The notes: generated by a model from the letters alone, not told the origin. A stretch of 64,000 nt of DNA from Balneola sp. (GCA_017640785.1 JAEPPZ010000008.1:124001-188000), one strand, 5' to 3'; positions 54,714 through 63,783 are shown, numbered from the stretch's first letter. Numbers and translations: made by a program.

Positions 54714-55586
54714 ATGGATAAACGAGTTCAAATTTTATTTCTTTTTTTGAGTATCGGAATATTTATCAACTCATGTAATACAACCTCTGCTACAGAACCA
54801 TTATCTGTATCATTTGTAATGTATGATGTATTTGAAAAAGATAGTTTGATACTACAGCCTGAACAATTTTTGATAGATGGAAATCCTGTTAAGCATTATG
54901 TATCAACCGGGTACTCATCCGATCTTGATCCGGGATCTTATTCTATCTCTGTCCGAAATTCGGATCACATTTCACTGGATACAACTATTTCAATTACTGA
55001 AAGTACAGATGTTATTTCTTTAGAATTGGAACCGAAAAAAATCATTTATTTTGACCCTGTCATTGGGGAGAAATGGGTTTTCGATTACAATGACTTTACC
55101 TCTTACCCAAATTCAGATAGAATAAGAACTTCAGGTACTATGACATGGGAGGTTATTGAGCAAAACTTAGATCAAGAAACAAATGAACCTGTTTTTACTG
55201 TTAAAAACCACCTTAATGCGATGAAAAGAAGAGAGAGCTTTGAAGGTAACCCCATTGATAGTTCTTATATTGACAACACTAGCTCTTTCACCATCACTCT
55301 AAGAAATAATGGTAGCGTTTCTTTTTCAACTATCAAATACGTTTATAATTTGACTGAGCCTGTATCAGCTACTTATATAAATGATGAACACTACGAAACG
55401 CCGGTGCTTCAATCATATCCTATGTCAAGAGTGAATAGCGAAAATCAAATCATTAGGCTTGAATATGGTGAATTTTTGAACAGCTCAAGAATCGCTCCGG
55501 ATGTAGGATTTACAAACTACGCAAGGTCTGTACTGGGAAATACAAAATTTTCTACTTCAATAAGTTTAGTCTCTCACACAAAATAA
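54714..55586 (+). CDS. Unknown lipoprotein
   Basis: A 290-residue lipoprotein (signal MDKRVQILFLFLSIGIFI, lipobox NSCN). A PEGA-like or Ig-like segment near residues 35-110 (DGNPVKHYVSTGYSSDLDPG) precedes a beta-rich domain with EKWVFDYNDFTSY. Not recognised by family. It lies 32 bp after dxs and 9 bp before queA, but a shared function with either is not suggested. Confidence 0.7.
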   Translation: MDKRVQILFLFLSIGIFINSCNTTSATEPLSVSFVMYDVFEKDSLILQPEQFLIDGNPVKHYVSTGYSSDLDPGSYSISVRNSDHISLDTTISITESTDVISLELEPKKIIYFDPVIGEKWVFDYNDFTSYPNSDRIRTSGTMTWEVIEQNLDQETNEPVFTVKNHLNAMKRRESFEGNPIDSSYIDNTSSFTITLRNNGSVSFSTIKYVYNLTEPVSATYINDEHYETPVLQSYPMSRVNSENQIIRLEYGEFLNSSRIAPDVGFTNYARSVLGNTKFSTSISLVSHTK

Positions 55587-55595
55587 ACTATTTAG

Positions 55596-56594
55596 TTGTA
55601 CACCCTCTCCGATTTCGATTATCACCTTCCTGAAGAACTTATAGCTCAATCTCCGGCAAGCCCAAGAGATCATGCCAGATTGTTGGTGTACGATCGAGCT
55701 TCTAAACAGATCAAAGACGATTTCTTTTATAATCTTGGAGAATATCTTCCCAAAGAAACCACCCTTGTTGTCAATAACAGCAAAGTAGAGAAATGCCGAC
55801 TTATGTTTGATGGCGGTAAAAAAGAGCTGTTCGTCACTTCAGTCAGAAACAATAATACGGTTGAAGCTTTAGTACGTCCGGGCAAGAAATTCCGTGTCGG
55901 GAAAACGGTGGAACTTGCTGATGAAATTACCGCAGAAGTCACTCATGTAGCCGAAGATGGTTTGAGAACACTCATTCTTTCTCACGATCTGGATGCTCCT
56001 GAACTTGAGCCATTCAAATACACTCCTTTTCCTCCATATATAGAACAGGATGAATCTCTGGCATCGGAATATCAGACGGTATACGCAAAAGATCTTGGAA
56101 GCAAGGCTGCACCTACAGCCGGTTTACATTTTACTGATGAGTTACTTGCTAAGTTAAATGCTCAGAGAATACAAAAATCAGAAGTTACTCTGCATGTTGG
56201 TCTGGGTACTTTTGCTCCGGTAAAAACAGAAAAGCTTGATGAACACATCATGCACAGTGAGTGGTATCAACTGGATGCTAAAACTGCCGAAGAATTGACA
56301 AAATCAGATCACATCACTGCAGTAGGAACTACGAGCGTACGAGTTCTTGAATCCTTAGCGAGTAACGAACGTACGTTTGAGCCTCAAAGCGGAGAAACGG
56401 ATATATTCATTACTCCGGGATATCAATTCAAAGCCGTTGATTCTCTTATCACGAACTTTCATCTTCCCAAAAGCACTTTGCTAATGTTGGTTTCTGCGCT
56501 AATGGGTTTTGATGAAATGCATCGTATTTACGAACACGCCATTAAAGAACAATATCGCTTCTACTCCTTTGGCGATGCTATGTTGATAGTTTAG
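55596..56594 (+). CDS. queA: S-adenosylmethionine:tRNA ribosyltransferase-isomerase
   Basis: A 332-residue QueA, which transfers and rearranges the ribosyl part of SAM onto 7-aminomethyl-7-deazaguanine in tRNA to give epoxyqueuosine. The N-terminal block FDYHLPEELIAQSPASPRD, the middle SKAAPTAGLHFT and GTFAPVKTE motifs and the C-terminal NFHLPKSTLLMLVSAL are present. The TTG start at 55596 fits the family start (LSDFDY). A repeat-rich gap follows. Confidence 0.96.
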   Translation: MYTLSDFDYHLPEELIAQSPASPRDHARLLVYDRASKQIKDDFFYNLGEYLPKETTLVVNNSKVEKCRLMFDGGKKELFVTSVRNNNTVEALVRPGKKFRVGKTVELADEITAEVTHVAEDGLRTLILSHDLDAPELEPFKYTPFPPYIEQDESLASEYQTVYAKDLGSKAAPTAGLHFTDELLAKLNAQRIQKSEVTLHVGLGTFAPVKTEKLDEHIMHSEWYQLDAKTAEELTKSDHITAVGTTSVRVLESLASNERTFEPQSGETDIFITPGYQFKAVDSLITNFHLPKSTLLMLVSALMGFDEMHRIYEHAIKEQYRFYSFGDAMLIV

Positions 56595-57053
56595 TAGAGC
56601 TGGTTTTAAAAAAATTCACCCTTAGTATTTGAGACGGAAAAGAGAACATGATCCGTATGCGTCTGCGAAGCAGGAATAATCCTTTCTGGTTGCAAGATTA
56701 GTCGCAGGACTAAAGTCCTTGCTTGTTTATGTACGAGTTTAAGGCAAGAGCATAAGCTAGAAGGGGATTTATCCCAGGGCTAAGTCTGGACTCGATGCTA
56801 TGCGTTGGAAACGGACCTCCCCGGCTAAGAAACAGATTCTTTGGTTCTGAGTAGTTCGCCCCTCCTTGGATAAGGAGGGGAATTCCAGAATTAATTCTAA
56901 TTTTTTATCAACGCGTCCTCCTCCTGTTGCAGGAGGAGACAGAGGAGGTCTATACTTAAGAATTGCGAGTACATTTACTTGATAATGTTTTGGTACCGAC
57001 AAGAATAATTGGAAGCTTTTCTCACATCTTTACGTCTATTATTAATCATCTTT
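56595..57053. repeat. 459-bp gene-free gap with several short palindromes
   Basis: No gene is supported between queA and the convergent unknown exported gene. It holds a 9-bp perfect hairpin CCCCTCCTT/AAGGAGGGG (56859-56880), the 12-bp palindrome AGAATTAATTCT (56887-56898), an 8-bp hairpin TCCTCCTG/CAGGAGGA (56919-56937) and a smaller one near 56710-56730. The mix looks like joined remnants of several interspersed repeats. Confidence 0.6.
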
Positions 57054-57932
57054 TTATTTAAACTTCTTGATCGTCCAGGCCAAACTGGTAGTTACATAAA
57101 AACCTTCCAACGGACGTTGACCAAACTCTATCCTGTACAACAGATTTCCAAAGAAACCGATCTTGCGATCGAAGTTTTGTTTTTGGGTCATAGGATTTAA
57201 CTGCCATGTCATACCTGCTCTCCAGCCCAGAGTTTCTTCCACTTTTTGGGTATTTCCACCTGAAGTTACATCTACTGATGTTGGTAAAACCAGAACATCC
57301 ACAAAAGGACGAAAATTTCTTGCGTAAGCAAAAGTGTATCCATCGCTGTCCTGAATATGCATAAATAGCTTTCTGGTATAACCTAATCCTGCATAAATTC
57401 CTTTATGAAAGATGTTTGTCACTTCGTAAAAAGTAAAATTCTCTTCGTACTCGAAAGCGCTGTTTCTTAAATACAGACCTCCTCTTACATTCAGCTCTGA
57501 AGTTATGTCTCCCGGTAATTTTACAGTGGTATATGTATTTATGTCTTTACCCTCTAAATAATTTCTTTCATAGCTGAACGCCAGTAATACCGGAACATTG
57601 GTACTTTTAGTTTTTGAAGAAAGTGTAAACTCAGCGCCGGCATTAAACAGAAATGGGAAGCTGGTTTTTTCTAAAGAGAACAAAGAATACAGAAACAGAC
57701 CTTCCGCTTTAAGTTTATCGGTTATGGGATACAGCGTCTCTGCTCCTACACTAAGAATAGAAGCTCCTGATAAATTGTTGAAACCCGCATCCACTCCAAA
57801 ATAATGAAGCCCGAGATAGCCGGATTGAACTTCAGACGGATCTGAATATATCTGTCGATAAGTTTTTTGAGCAAATAAACTTGCTGTTGTTGCAATAAGA
57901 GTAACTAATAAGACCGAATACTTTAACTTCAT
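57054..57932 (-). CDS. Unknown exported protein, probable outer-membrane barrel
   Basis: A 292-residue exported protein (signal MKLKYSVLLVTLIATTAS, cleavage after LFAQ). The mature part shows alternating beta strands (GIYAGLGYTRKLFMHI, YNLEGKD-like turns) and ends TTSLAWTIKKFK, and is probably an outer-membrane barrel, although its last residue is lysine. The family is not recognised. It converges with queA across the repeat-rich gap, and tRNA-Arg is divergent. Confidence 0.65.
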   Translation of the reverse strand: MKLKYSVLLVTLIATTASLFAQKTYRQIYSDPSEVQSGYLGLHYFGVDAGFNNLSGASILSVGAETLYPITDKLKAEGLFLYSLFSLEKTSFPFLFNAGAEFTLSSKTKSTNVPVLLAFSYERNYLEGKDINTYTTVKLPGDITSELNVRGGLYLRNSAFEYEENFTFYEVTNIFHKGIYAGLGYTRKLFMHIQDSDGYTFAYARNFRPFVDVLVLPTSVDVTSGGNTQKVEETLGWRAGMTWQLNPMTQKQNFDRKIGFFGNLLYRIEFGQRPLEGFYVTTSLAWTIKKFK

Positions 57933-58048
57933 GACTAAGAAACTTGTTTAAGGTTTCTATAAAACTAACAGAAGCACTAAAGTCTGTAAATCGCCCAAAC
58001 TAGGTATTCTCTTTTGTGATTAGCCGTGTAAAAGAGATACATGTTTCC

Positions 58049-58056
58049 TATATTTG
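58049..58056 (+). promoter_or_regulatory. Candidate -7 box for tRNA-Arg
   Basis: TATATTTG matches TAnnTTTG and ends 13 bp before the tRNA. A TTTG at 58013-58016 lies upstream but too far for a standard -33 box. Confidence 0.55.
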
Positions 58057-58069
58057 GAGTCCAAAATAT

Positions 58070-58143
58070 GCACCCGTAGCTCAACTGGATAGAGTACCAG
58101 ATTTCGGCTCTGGGGGTTGGGGGTTCGAACCCCTCCGGGTGTA
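58070..58143 (+). tRNA. tRNA-Arg (TCG)
   Basis: A 74-base cloverleaf: acceptor GCACCCG with CGGGTGT (one G-T pair), D arm GCTC/GAGT, anticodon arm CCAGA-TTTCGGC-TCTGG and T arm GGGGG-TTCGAAC-CCCTC. The anticodon is TCG, reading arginine CGA. CCA is not encoded. It is followed directly by a terminator. Confidence 0.93.
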
Positions 58144-58146
58144 CTT

Positions 58147-58185
58147 AAAGCCACTTCAGTTTAATAATTGAAGTGGCTTTTCTCT
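58147..58185. terminator. Bidirectional terminator between tRNA-Arg and the LytTR operon
   Basis: Perfect 12-bp arms AAAGCCACTTCA (58147-58158) and TGAAGTGGCTTT (58169-58180) with a 10-base loop, followed by T-rich sequence. It can stop both the tRNA transcript and the convergent two-component operon. Confidence 0.9.
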
Positions 58186-58855
58186 ATTTCTCAAACCTTG
58201 TTCTGAATTCCTCCTTGTATGATTTTCCAACCGGAATCTCATGCTCTTTGATCGAGATCATATTCCCTTCCACATAATTTATTTTTGTAAGAGAAACTGC
58301 ATAGGAACGGTGAACCCTCACAAATTTTGTAGAATTAACCTCTTCGATAAATGAAGTTAGTGTGCTATTGAAAGTAAGCTTTTGAGACTCTGTATAAAGT
58401 GTGATATAATCTCCCAATGCTTCAGCATACAAAATCTCAGATAAACTGATTCTGAACAGTTTTCCATCCGCTTTTACGGTGATAGATTCTTCTTTTATTT
58501 CGGATTTCTTTAAAGTCACTTTATTTACAGCTTTCAGGAACCTTTCAAAAGAAAATGGCTTCAGTAAATAATCCACTACATCCAGTTCATATCCTTCCAG
58601 TGCATATTCAGAATAGGCTGTTGTAATAATAACTTTGGGAGGATCATCCAGGCTTTTCAAAAAACTGATCCCGGAAAGTTTTGGCATGTTAATATCCAGA
58701 AAGATCAGATCGATCGACTCCTTTTGTAAAAATGCCAGACCGTCAACCGCGTTTTCAAATTCACGAACCAGTGTTAATGAAGGAGTATCCTGAACGTAGG
58801 TTTTAAGAACATCTCTCGCTACGGGTTCATCTTCGATAATTATACAACGTATCAT
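58184..58855 (-). CDS. LytTR-family response regulator
   Basis: A 223-residue regulator: receiver domain (1-115; acidic IIEDEP, phosphoacceptor in DLIFLDINMPKLSG, lysine in YLLKPFSFERF) and a LytTR DNA-binding domain (about 125-220; ILYAEALGDYITLYTES and KFVRVHRSYAVSLTKI). It binds direct repeats in promoters. It overlaps the kinase gene by 4 bp (ATGA), its cognate sensor. Confidence 0.95.
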   Translation of the reverse strand: MIRCIIIEDEPVARDVLKTYVQDTPSLTLVREFENAVDGLAFLQKESIDLIFLDINMPKLSGISFLKSLDDPPKVIITTAYSEYALEGYELDVVDYLLKPFSFERFLKAVNKVTLKKSEIKEESITVKADGKLFRISLSEILYAEALGDYITLYTESQKLTFNSTLTSFIEEVNSTKFVRVHRSYAVSLTKINYVEGNMISIKEHEIPVGKSYKEEFRTRFEK

Positions 58856-59889
58856 GAGAGATCAATTTTAAGTGCGGCTTTAAACGTACTGTCATCCTTT
58901 TTTATATCCAGATTGTGTTTCCCCGGATATGAAAATTCCAGTCTTTTCTGGGTATTAGCCAATCCTGTTCCGGATGATTCGGATTTTCCTATTACTTCAA
59001 TTTCATTAAGAGCATTTTCGACAATCATTTCCAAAATTTTGTCTTCTACTGCCAACGATATTTTTATTCTTTCATTTAATCCTGAAACCGACCCATACTT
59101 AAAAGCATTTTCAATAAACGTGATCAATAAAAGTGGCTGAATTTTTAGGTCTTCAACATTTCCATTTACTACAAAGATGACTCTGTTCGGATTGCTCAGT
59201 CGCTCTTTTTGAAGATCAATAAATTTCCTTATGTATTCTATTTCCTGATCTAGTTGAACTTCATTTTTATTCATGTTCTCAACAACATATCTCAGAATAT
59301 CTGATAGTTTTAAGATCATTTCGGGAGCTTTGTCCGTCTTTTTTAAAGCCTCACCATAGATCGTGTTTAAGCTGTTGAACAGAAAGTGAGGATTTATCTG
59401 AGCTTGTAAAGCTTTTAGCTCACTTTTTGTTTTTTCTTCTTCCAGCTGAGCAATTTCAACTTCTTTTTCTTTTCGATTGAACCAGGATTTTGAAAGCTCG
59501 ATCAAAGTTGATGTGGTTACATAAATAGCCATGATTCCAAACAGTTCCAGTGGATTATAAACACCGACAAAATAGTATTCCGGAAATAGAAGATCAGCTA
59601 TGGGGCCGTAAGAAAGTTGATACGCTCCCTGAACAACTCCAAACCCGGCAAAAGCGATCAAGAATAAATATAACCAAATGTTATGCTTCTTAAGAATATT
59701 CGGAATCACCTGATATATGTTAAGAGTAACTACAGTGACAAAAGGAATATGAAACAGAAATGTATAGATCCAATCGATCTTCCGGATCTCATCCCCTCTG
59801 GAAAACAGGTTCAATGTAATCGCAAAAGAAATTGTCCAGAATACTAGATTCTGGACAATTTGATTTAATACTTTTCTTTTAAAGCTCAT
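58852..59889 (-). CDS. LytS-type sensor histidine kinase (His_kinase family)
   Basis: A 345-residue membrane sensor. Four predicted helices (residues about 15-140) are followed by a coiled coil (KEKEVEIAQLEEEKTKSELK) and the kinase core with phosphoacceptor histidine in LQAQINPHFLFNSLNTIYG, then IQPLLLITFIENAFKYG and a G box in SSGTGLANTQKRL. It controls the LytTR regulator encoded just after it. It overlaps the upstream lipoprotein stop by about 11 bp. The signal is unknown. Confidence 0.95.
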   Translation of the reverse strand: MSFKRKVLNQIVQNLVFWTISFAITLNLFSRGDEIRKIDWIYTFLFHIPFVTVVTLNIYQVIPNILKKHNIWLYLFLIAFAGFGVVQGAYQLSYGPIADLLFPEYYFVGVYNPLELFGIMAIYVTTSTLIELSKSWFNRKEKEVEIAQLEEEKTKSELKALQAQINPHFLFNSLNTIYGEALKKTDKAPEMILKLSDILRYVVENMNKNEVQLDQEIEYIRKFIDLQKERLSNPNRVIFVVNGNVEDLKIQPLLLITFIENAFKYGSVSGLNERIKISLAVEDKILEMIVENALNEIEVIGKSESSGTGLANTQKRLEFSYPGKHNLDIKKDDSTFKAALKIDLS

Positions 59890-60547
59890 TGCTTAATCTT
59901 TTCAAATTGATGGGATCTTCATAAGCTTTTTCATCATCTCCGTACTTTTTGACAAACTTGTTTAGCTCCTCAGTTGATGCTGTGATCAACACATTTTCAC
60001 CAATTGTTTCGTGTTTAATGCGAACACGATTTTCCTGGATCAGGTCCGATATCCAGTCAGATTTGAATAGCTCAATGTTCAGATCATCACCTTCAATTTT
60101 GATCTTCGAAAATGTATGAACCGGAAATAGGTGAAAATTCTCGAAATTAACATCCCGAAAAATATCAGAAATGGTAATGTCCATGTAATAGGTATCGTTA
60201 ATTCTACCAATTCTTGCTTCTAATAAAACTGAATCAGGAATGTCTTCATTCAGATCCTCATATACTACAAAATAGGCTTTATCATCTTTTGAAAGAGCGT
60301 CCCCTTCATCGAAACTGAACTTCACGTCTCCTGAAACGTTTAACCCGCTAAGAGATATGTTCTTTATGTTTTTCGAATCTCTGAAGAATGTCCATCGGGA
60401 ATCTTCCGTTTCCCACCTTCCTTCCAAACCTTCTAATAGTTCAGCTTTTTCTTTGGTAATTAAAGGGTGTAAAGATTGAAGAAAACACCCTGAGAAAAAA
60501 ATCAGAATACAAGACAGGTAAATGGTATTTCTTACTAACGATTTCAT
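59879..60547 (-). CDS. Unknown lipoprotein upstream of the LytS/LytTR pair
   Basis: A 222-residue lipoprotein. ATG at 60547 gives a good signal (MKSLVRNTIYLSCILIFF, lipobox FSGCF); the longer frame to 60574 adds nine polar residues. The mature part is mixed helical and beta with no membrane helix and is not recognised. It overlaps the kinase start by 11 bp and so belongs to the two-component operon; it could sense or modulate the envelope signal. Confidence 0.72.
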   Translation of the reverse strand: MKSLVRNTIYLSCILIFFSGCFLQSLHPLITKEKAELLEGLEGRWETEDSRWTFFRDSKNIKNISLSGLNVSGDVKFSFDEGDALSKDDKAYFVVYEDLNEDIPDSVLLEARIGRINDTYYMDITISDIFRDVNFENFHLFPVHTFSKIKIEGDDLNIELFKSDWISDLIQENRVRIKHETIGENVLITASTEELNKFVKKYGDDEKAYEDPINLKRLSNEL

Positions 60548-60662
60548 AATTGTGTGATTTGTTTTTGATTGCAAAACAAAGAAAAGAAACTATGAAACCG
60601 GGATAAATTTTATTCGATGAACGTATTCAAAATCTCGTTAAAAGGATCGGCTGAACTCTAAA

Positions 60663-61433
60663 TCAATCAACAGAGTTATTGAAACGGTCTCTTAGGTCTT
60701 GTACATACACACCGATATCATTTCTTAATTCAAATAAGCGACCGTTAAATTCTGCGTAACTTTGCTTAGTAAAAAAGGACTTAGTTTTGAGTTTTCGCAT
60801 CATTTCTAGTGATTGGTTTGCAAACCTTAGCGCCTTTTTTGTATATGCGATATTTGCCCCTAAAAACTCTTGTTCGAAACCAAAAGAGTATCCACCGGCT
60901 AGTTTTGCAGCAATTTTTAAGCTATCCCCTACAAACTCCAGAAATACCTTATCCTGATTTTTCGAAGGAACTGATTCTGCCCATTTTAAAATATCAATGG
61001 CGTAGAAACGTGCATCTCTGAATAATCCGAGATTGTCTAACGAACCATTATCTGAAAGAGCAAAGTCTTCGCTTAAGCTTTTCCACTCTTCTCCTGCATC
61101 AAAGTCATCATCATCTTCAGCATCCGGAAATTCGTCGAACTCATCAAGCCCAAACAAAAAGTCTTCATCATCAAATTCATCTTCATCTTCCCAATCATCT
61201 TCATCTTCAGGAAAGTAAGCCTCATCCATCAACAGCTCTTCTTCTACGTATGCTTCAAAAGCATCATCTTCACTAAGACTTTCTTTCAGAAGAGTGATCC
61301 ATCTTGGCACATTTCCTTTTACATCAGACTCAATAAACTTTCTGAGTTGCTCGCTTTTTTTCTCTACTTCATTAAGATGGGCTTCCCATTGAAATTCATT
61401 CCAAAGTTCGCCGTTAAATCCATCCATGCTCAT
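60663..61433 (-). CDS. Unknown acidic protein
   Basis: A 256-residue soluble protein with a central low-complexity acid tract (about residues 65-120, mainly D and E with F) between a helical N-terminus and a helical C-terminal domain (about 130-255; KNQDKVFLEFVGDSLKIAAK, ALRFANQSLEMMRKLK). No signal peptide is seen. The family is not recognised. It follows the purine-nucleoside phosphorylase gene on the same strand after a 100-bp gap. Confidence 0.72.
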   Translation of the reverse strand: MSMDGFNGELWNEFQWEAHLNEVEKKSEQLRKFIESDVKGNVPRWITLLKESLSEDDAFEAYVEEELLMDEAYFPEDEDDWEDEDEFDDEDFLFGLDEFDEFPDAEDDDDFDAGEEWKSLSEDFALSDNGSLDNLGLFRDARFYAIDILKWAESVPSKNQDKVFLEFVGDSLKIAAKLAGGYSFGFEQEFLGANIAYTKKALRFANQSLEMMRKLKTKSFFTKQSYAEFNGRLFELRNDIGVYVQDLRDRFNNSVD

Positions 61434-61533
61434 ATATTTTCTCGCAAATGTGTGGGTTGTTCATAGAAAAGAAATTTTATCCATTCACGCAAGGGTACGT
61501 GGAAAAGTAACGCTTTTTGTGGATAAAAATTGG

Positions 61534-62370
61534 CTAAAGTCGTTCTAATACTCCAATTAATACTTGTGTCATTTTAGGCTCAGCCTGTGCAGCTGCTGCA
61601 AATATCTCTTCAAGTACCACAGGCTTCAGTGAATCGGGGAAGCATTCATCAGTAATTACTGATATTCCTAGCACATCCATCCCCATATGGACAGCAGCTA
61701 TTACCTCCGGAACTGTACTCATCCCAACAACATCGGCTCCCAACTGTCTCATATATCTGTATTCAGCTCTGGTTTCGAGCATTGGTCCTGAAATAGCTAA
61801 ATAGATTCCCTGATGCATTTTTAAAGAATTATCGAGAGCAACATTCTGAGCAATTTCTCTTAATCGCGAAGTGTAAGGATCACTCATGTCCGGGAATCGA
61901 GGGCCTAATTCATCATCATTCGGGCCGATCAAAGGATTGTCGCCTAAAAAATTAATGTGATCGGTGATCAACATAATATCACCGGCTTCAAAATTGGGGT
62001 TCATTCCGCCGCAGGCGTTACTTACAAAAAGACTGTGAGCTCCGAGAGCTTTGGCTACTCTTACGGGAAATGCAATTTGTTGCATGGTATATCCTTCATA
62101 GAAATGAAAGCGCCCTTGCATGGCTACCACTTTCTTTCCTCCCAACATTCCAAAAAGTAATCTTCCTGCATGACTTTCAACCGTAGAAACCGGAAAGTGT
62201 GGAATATCTGAATAGCTGATAGAATCCTGAACGTCTATCTCATCACCCAGTTGACCTAAACCGGTTCCAAGAATTAACAGATACTCCGGTTGGAAATCTG
62301 TTTTTGATTGTATAAAATCTAGTGCTTCATCTCTTTTTGAACGGAATTGTTCAACGGTGTCTAATGCCAT
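61534..62370 (-). CDS. punA: Purine-nucleoside phosphorylase
   Basis: A 278-residue class I (trimeric) PNP, which splits inosine and guanosine with phosphate for purine salvage. The phosphate motif ILGTGLGQLGDEI, HAGRLLFG, GRFHFYEGYTMQQ, SNACGGMN and the base-binding GPMLETRAEYRYMRQLG are visible. The residue pair ITDEC stands where many homologues have ITN. It lies 17 bp after the divIVA stop and is probably cotranscribed with it. Confidence 0.95.
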   Translation of the reverse strand: MALDTVEQFRSKRDEALDFIQSKTDFQPEYLLILGTGLGQLGDEIDVQDSISYSDIPHFPVSTVESHAGRLLFGMLGGKKVVAMQGRFHFYEGYTMQQIAFPVRVAKALGAHSLFVSNACGGMNPNFEAGDIMLITDHINFLGDNPLIGPNDDELGPRFPDMSDPYTSRLREIAQNVALDNSLKMHQGIYLAISGPMLETRAEYRYMRQLGADVVGMSTVPEVIAAVHMGMDVLGISVITDECFPDSLKPVVLEEIFAAAAQAEPKMTQVLIGVLERL

Positions 62371-62387
62371 AATCAGTTAAAATATTG

Positions 62388-63032
62388 TTAGTCTATTTCA
62401 TCGAGGATATCATCAAGATGTTCTGTACCGGGAGGCAAGGAGAGGTCTATTTCCTCTTCTTTTTTACTTTTCATCTCTTCAGATTCAGGCCCTTCTTCAT
62501 CGAGTTCAAAACGAGGTTTTCTTTCCTCAGCCGAATCTTGTCCTGTATACAAATCTTCTTTGGGTAAATTAAAAATACCCATTTCATCTTTACCAAATTT
62601 TGATAATGATTCCTGAGAATTTTCTAGGAATGAATTCATTCCTGCGATAATCTCTTCTCTTTTTTCTAATAGTCGCTGAATGTTTTGGCGAATTTGCTGC
62701 CTTTGATGGTTGGCTTCTTTTAGAATTCCCTCGGCCTGCATTTCAGCTTTATCGATCTTGTTCTGAGCTTCTGCTTTTGCACCATCCAGTTTTTGAGCAA
62801 CGGATTCTTTGGTGGTTTGCAACGTTTCATGAAGTGCTTCTTCTACACGCTCATAATGGCGAACACGATCATTTAACTTATCGATCTGATGTTCAAGTTC
62901 TTTGTTTTTGTTAAGCAAATGCTCAACCTCGTTCGAAACCAGCGTCAGAAAAGATTGAACATCAGCAACATCAAACCCTCGGAGGGTTTTCTCGAACTGC
63001 TGTTGTTTAATTTCAAGAGGGGTAAGTTTCAT
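62388..63032 (-). CDS. DivIVA-domain protein
   Basis: A 214-residue protein with an N-terminal DivIVA domain (MKLTPLEIKQQQFEKTLRGF; membrane-binding loop and coiled coil) and a long coiled coil (about 30-140) followed by an acidic tail. DivIVA-type proteins bind curved membranes and recruit division or polar factors. The neighbouring yggS gene is often near divIVA in other bacteria. It is probably cotranscribed with PNP and the two small membrane proteins. Confidence 0.9.
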   Translation of the reverse strand: MKLTPLEIKQQQFEKTLRGFDVADVQSFLTLVSNEVEHLLNKNKELEHQIDKLNDRVRHYERVEEALHETLQTTKESVAQKLDGAKAEAQNKIDKAEMQAEGILKEANHQRQQIRQNIQRLLEKREEIIAGMNSFLENSQESLSKFGKDEMGIFNLPKEDLYTGQDSAEERKPRFELDEEGPESEEMKSKKEEEIDLSLPPGTEHLDDILDEID

Positions 63033-63078
63033 TGCACGAATATTTTAAGAGTAATCTTATCAGTTAATAAAATAACAC

Positions 63079-63423
63079 TTATTCGTTTAACATGTTCCTC
63101 AGATTAGAATCATCTTCTTTTTCATCAGAAGACCGAACTTCCTTTTCTTCGATCTCAATCTCTCCCGCATTCGAAGCCTCGGGAATTCTTATCTTTTCTT
63201 CTTCAAGATCCGCAACTATGGATTCAAGATTGGCAATTCTGCGTTCTGTGCTTTTTTTGAAATCCCCCAACGCTTTAAAAAACTGAGGATTGATCTCTCC
63301 ACTTGATTTATCTTTCATTGCTTTGATCTTGTTTATCTCAAAGGTTTTCTTTGCGATATATGTAACAAATCCAGTACCCGAAATTATTGCTGTAAGAATT
63401 ATAATAAAAATCTCTTCAGGCAT
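63079..63423 (-). CDS. Unknown small membrane protein
   Basis: A 114-residue protein with one N-terminal helix (residues about 5-22, FIIILTAIISGTGFVTYI) and a charged coiled-coil tail (KKSTERRIANLESIVADLEE). It resembles no family I recognise. It is in the minus-strand run with divIVA (47-bp gap) and the next small protein (10-bp gap), so a division or envelope link is a context guess. Confidence 0.65.
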   Translation of the reverse strand: MPEEIFIIILTAIISGTGFVTYIAKKTFEINKIKAMKDKSSGEINPQFFKALGDFKKSTERRIANLESIVADLEEEKIRIPEASNAGEIEIEEKEVRSSDEKEDDSNLRNMLNE

Positions 63424-63433
63424 AACCTATCTC

Positions 63434-63736
63434 CTAGTTTTGTACCCTGTTTCTAGTTGAGTCGTCATTTCCATCTGAATAGTACTCATCTTTTATCTCT
63501 ATATCATCTAGAGGTACATTTTTTTTCACATCTGAACCAGATGAAGACACTGATCCTTCTAATTTTTCTATTCTAGCTTTAAGATTTTGAATAATTTTCC
63601 GAAGCTCATGTATCTCCTTCGTACTAGCCATCCTTTTCTCTTCATGCTTCAGCTCCTGTTCCCGATATTTCGTTATAAAACCTCCAATTATTGCAACTAG
63701 CGGTATAATTGCCCACCATGGTAATCCAAATAACAT
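63434..63736 (-). CDS. Unknown small membrane protein, PspB-like in layout
   Basis: A 100-residue protein with an N-terminal helix (LFGLPWWAIIPLVAIIGGFI) followed by a coiled coil (EIHELRKIIQNLKARIEKLE) and a polar tail. The layout recalls PspB but the match is not proven. It stands 10 bp upstream of the next small protein gene, so the two are a coupled pair. Confidence 0.65.
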   Translation of the reverse strand: MLFGLPWWAIIPLVAIIGGFITKYREQELKHEEKRMASTKEIHELRKIIQNLKARIEKLEGSVSSSGSDVKKNVPLDDIEIKDEYYSDGNDDSTRNRVQN

Positions 63737-63783
63737 AATGCCCTGTGTTTTAATTAATAGTACAATGCCGACTACGGGATTGT

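Noticed and set aside
57009..57200. Plus-strand 63-residue frame
   Set aside because: It overlaps the 3' end of the minus-strand exported protein and contains no recognisable motif.
61033..61218. Serine-rich frame on the plus strand
   Set aside because: It is the antisense of the acidic D/E tract of the minus-strand gene and has no independent coding features.
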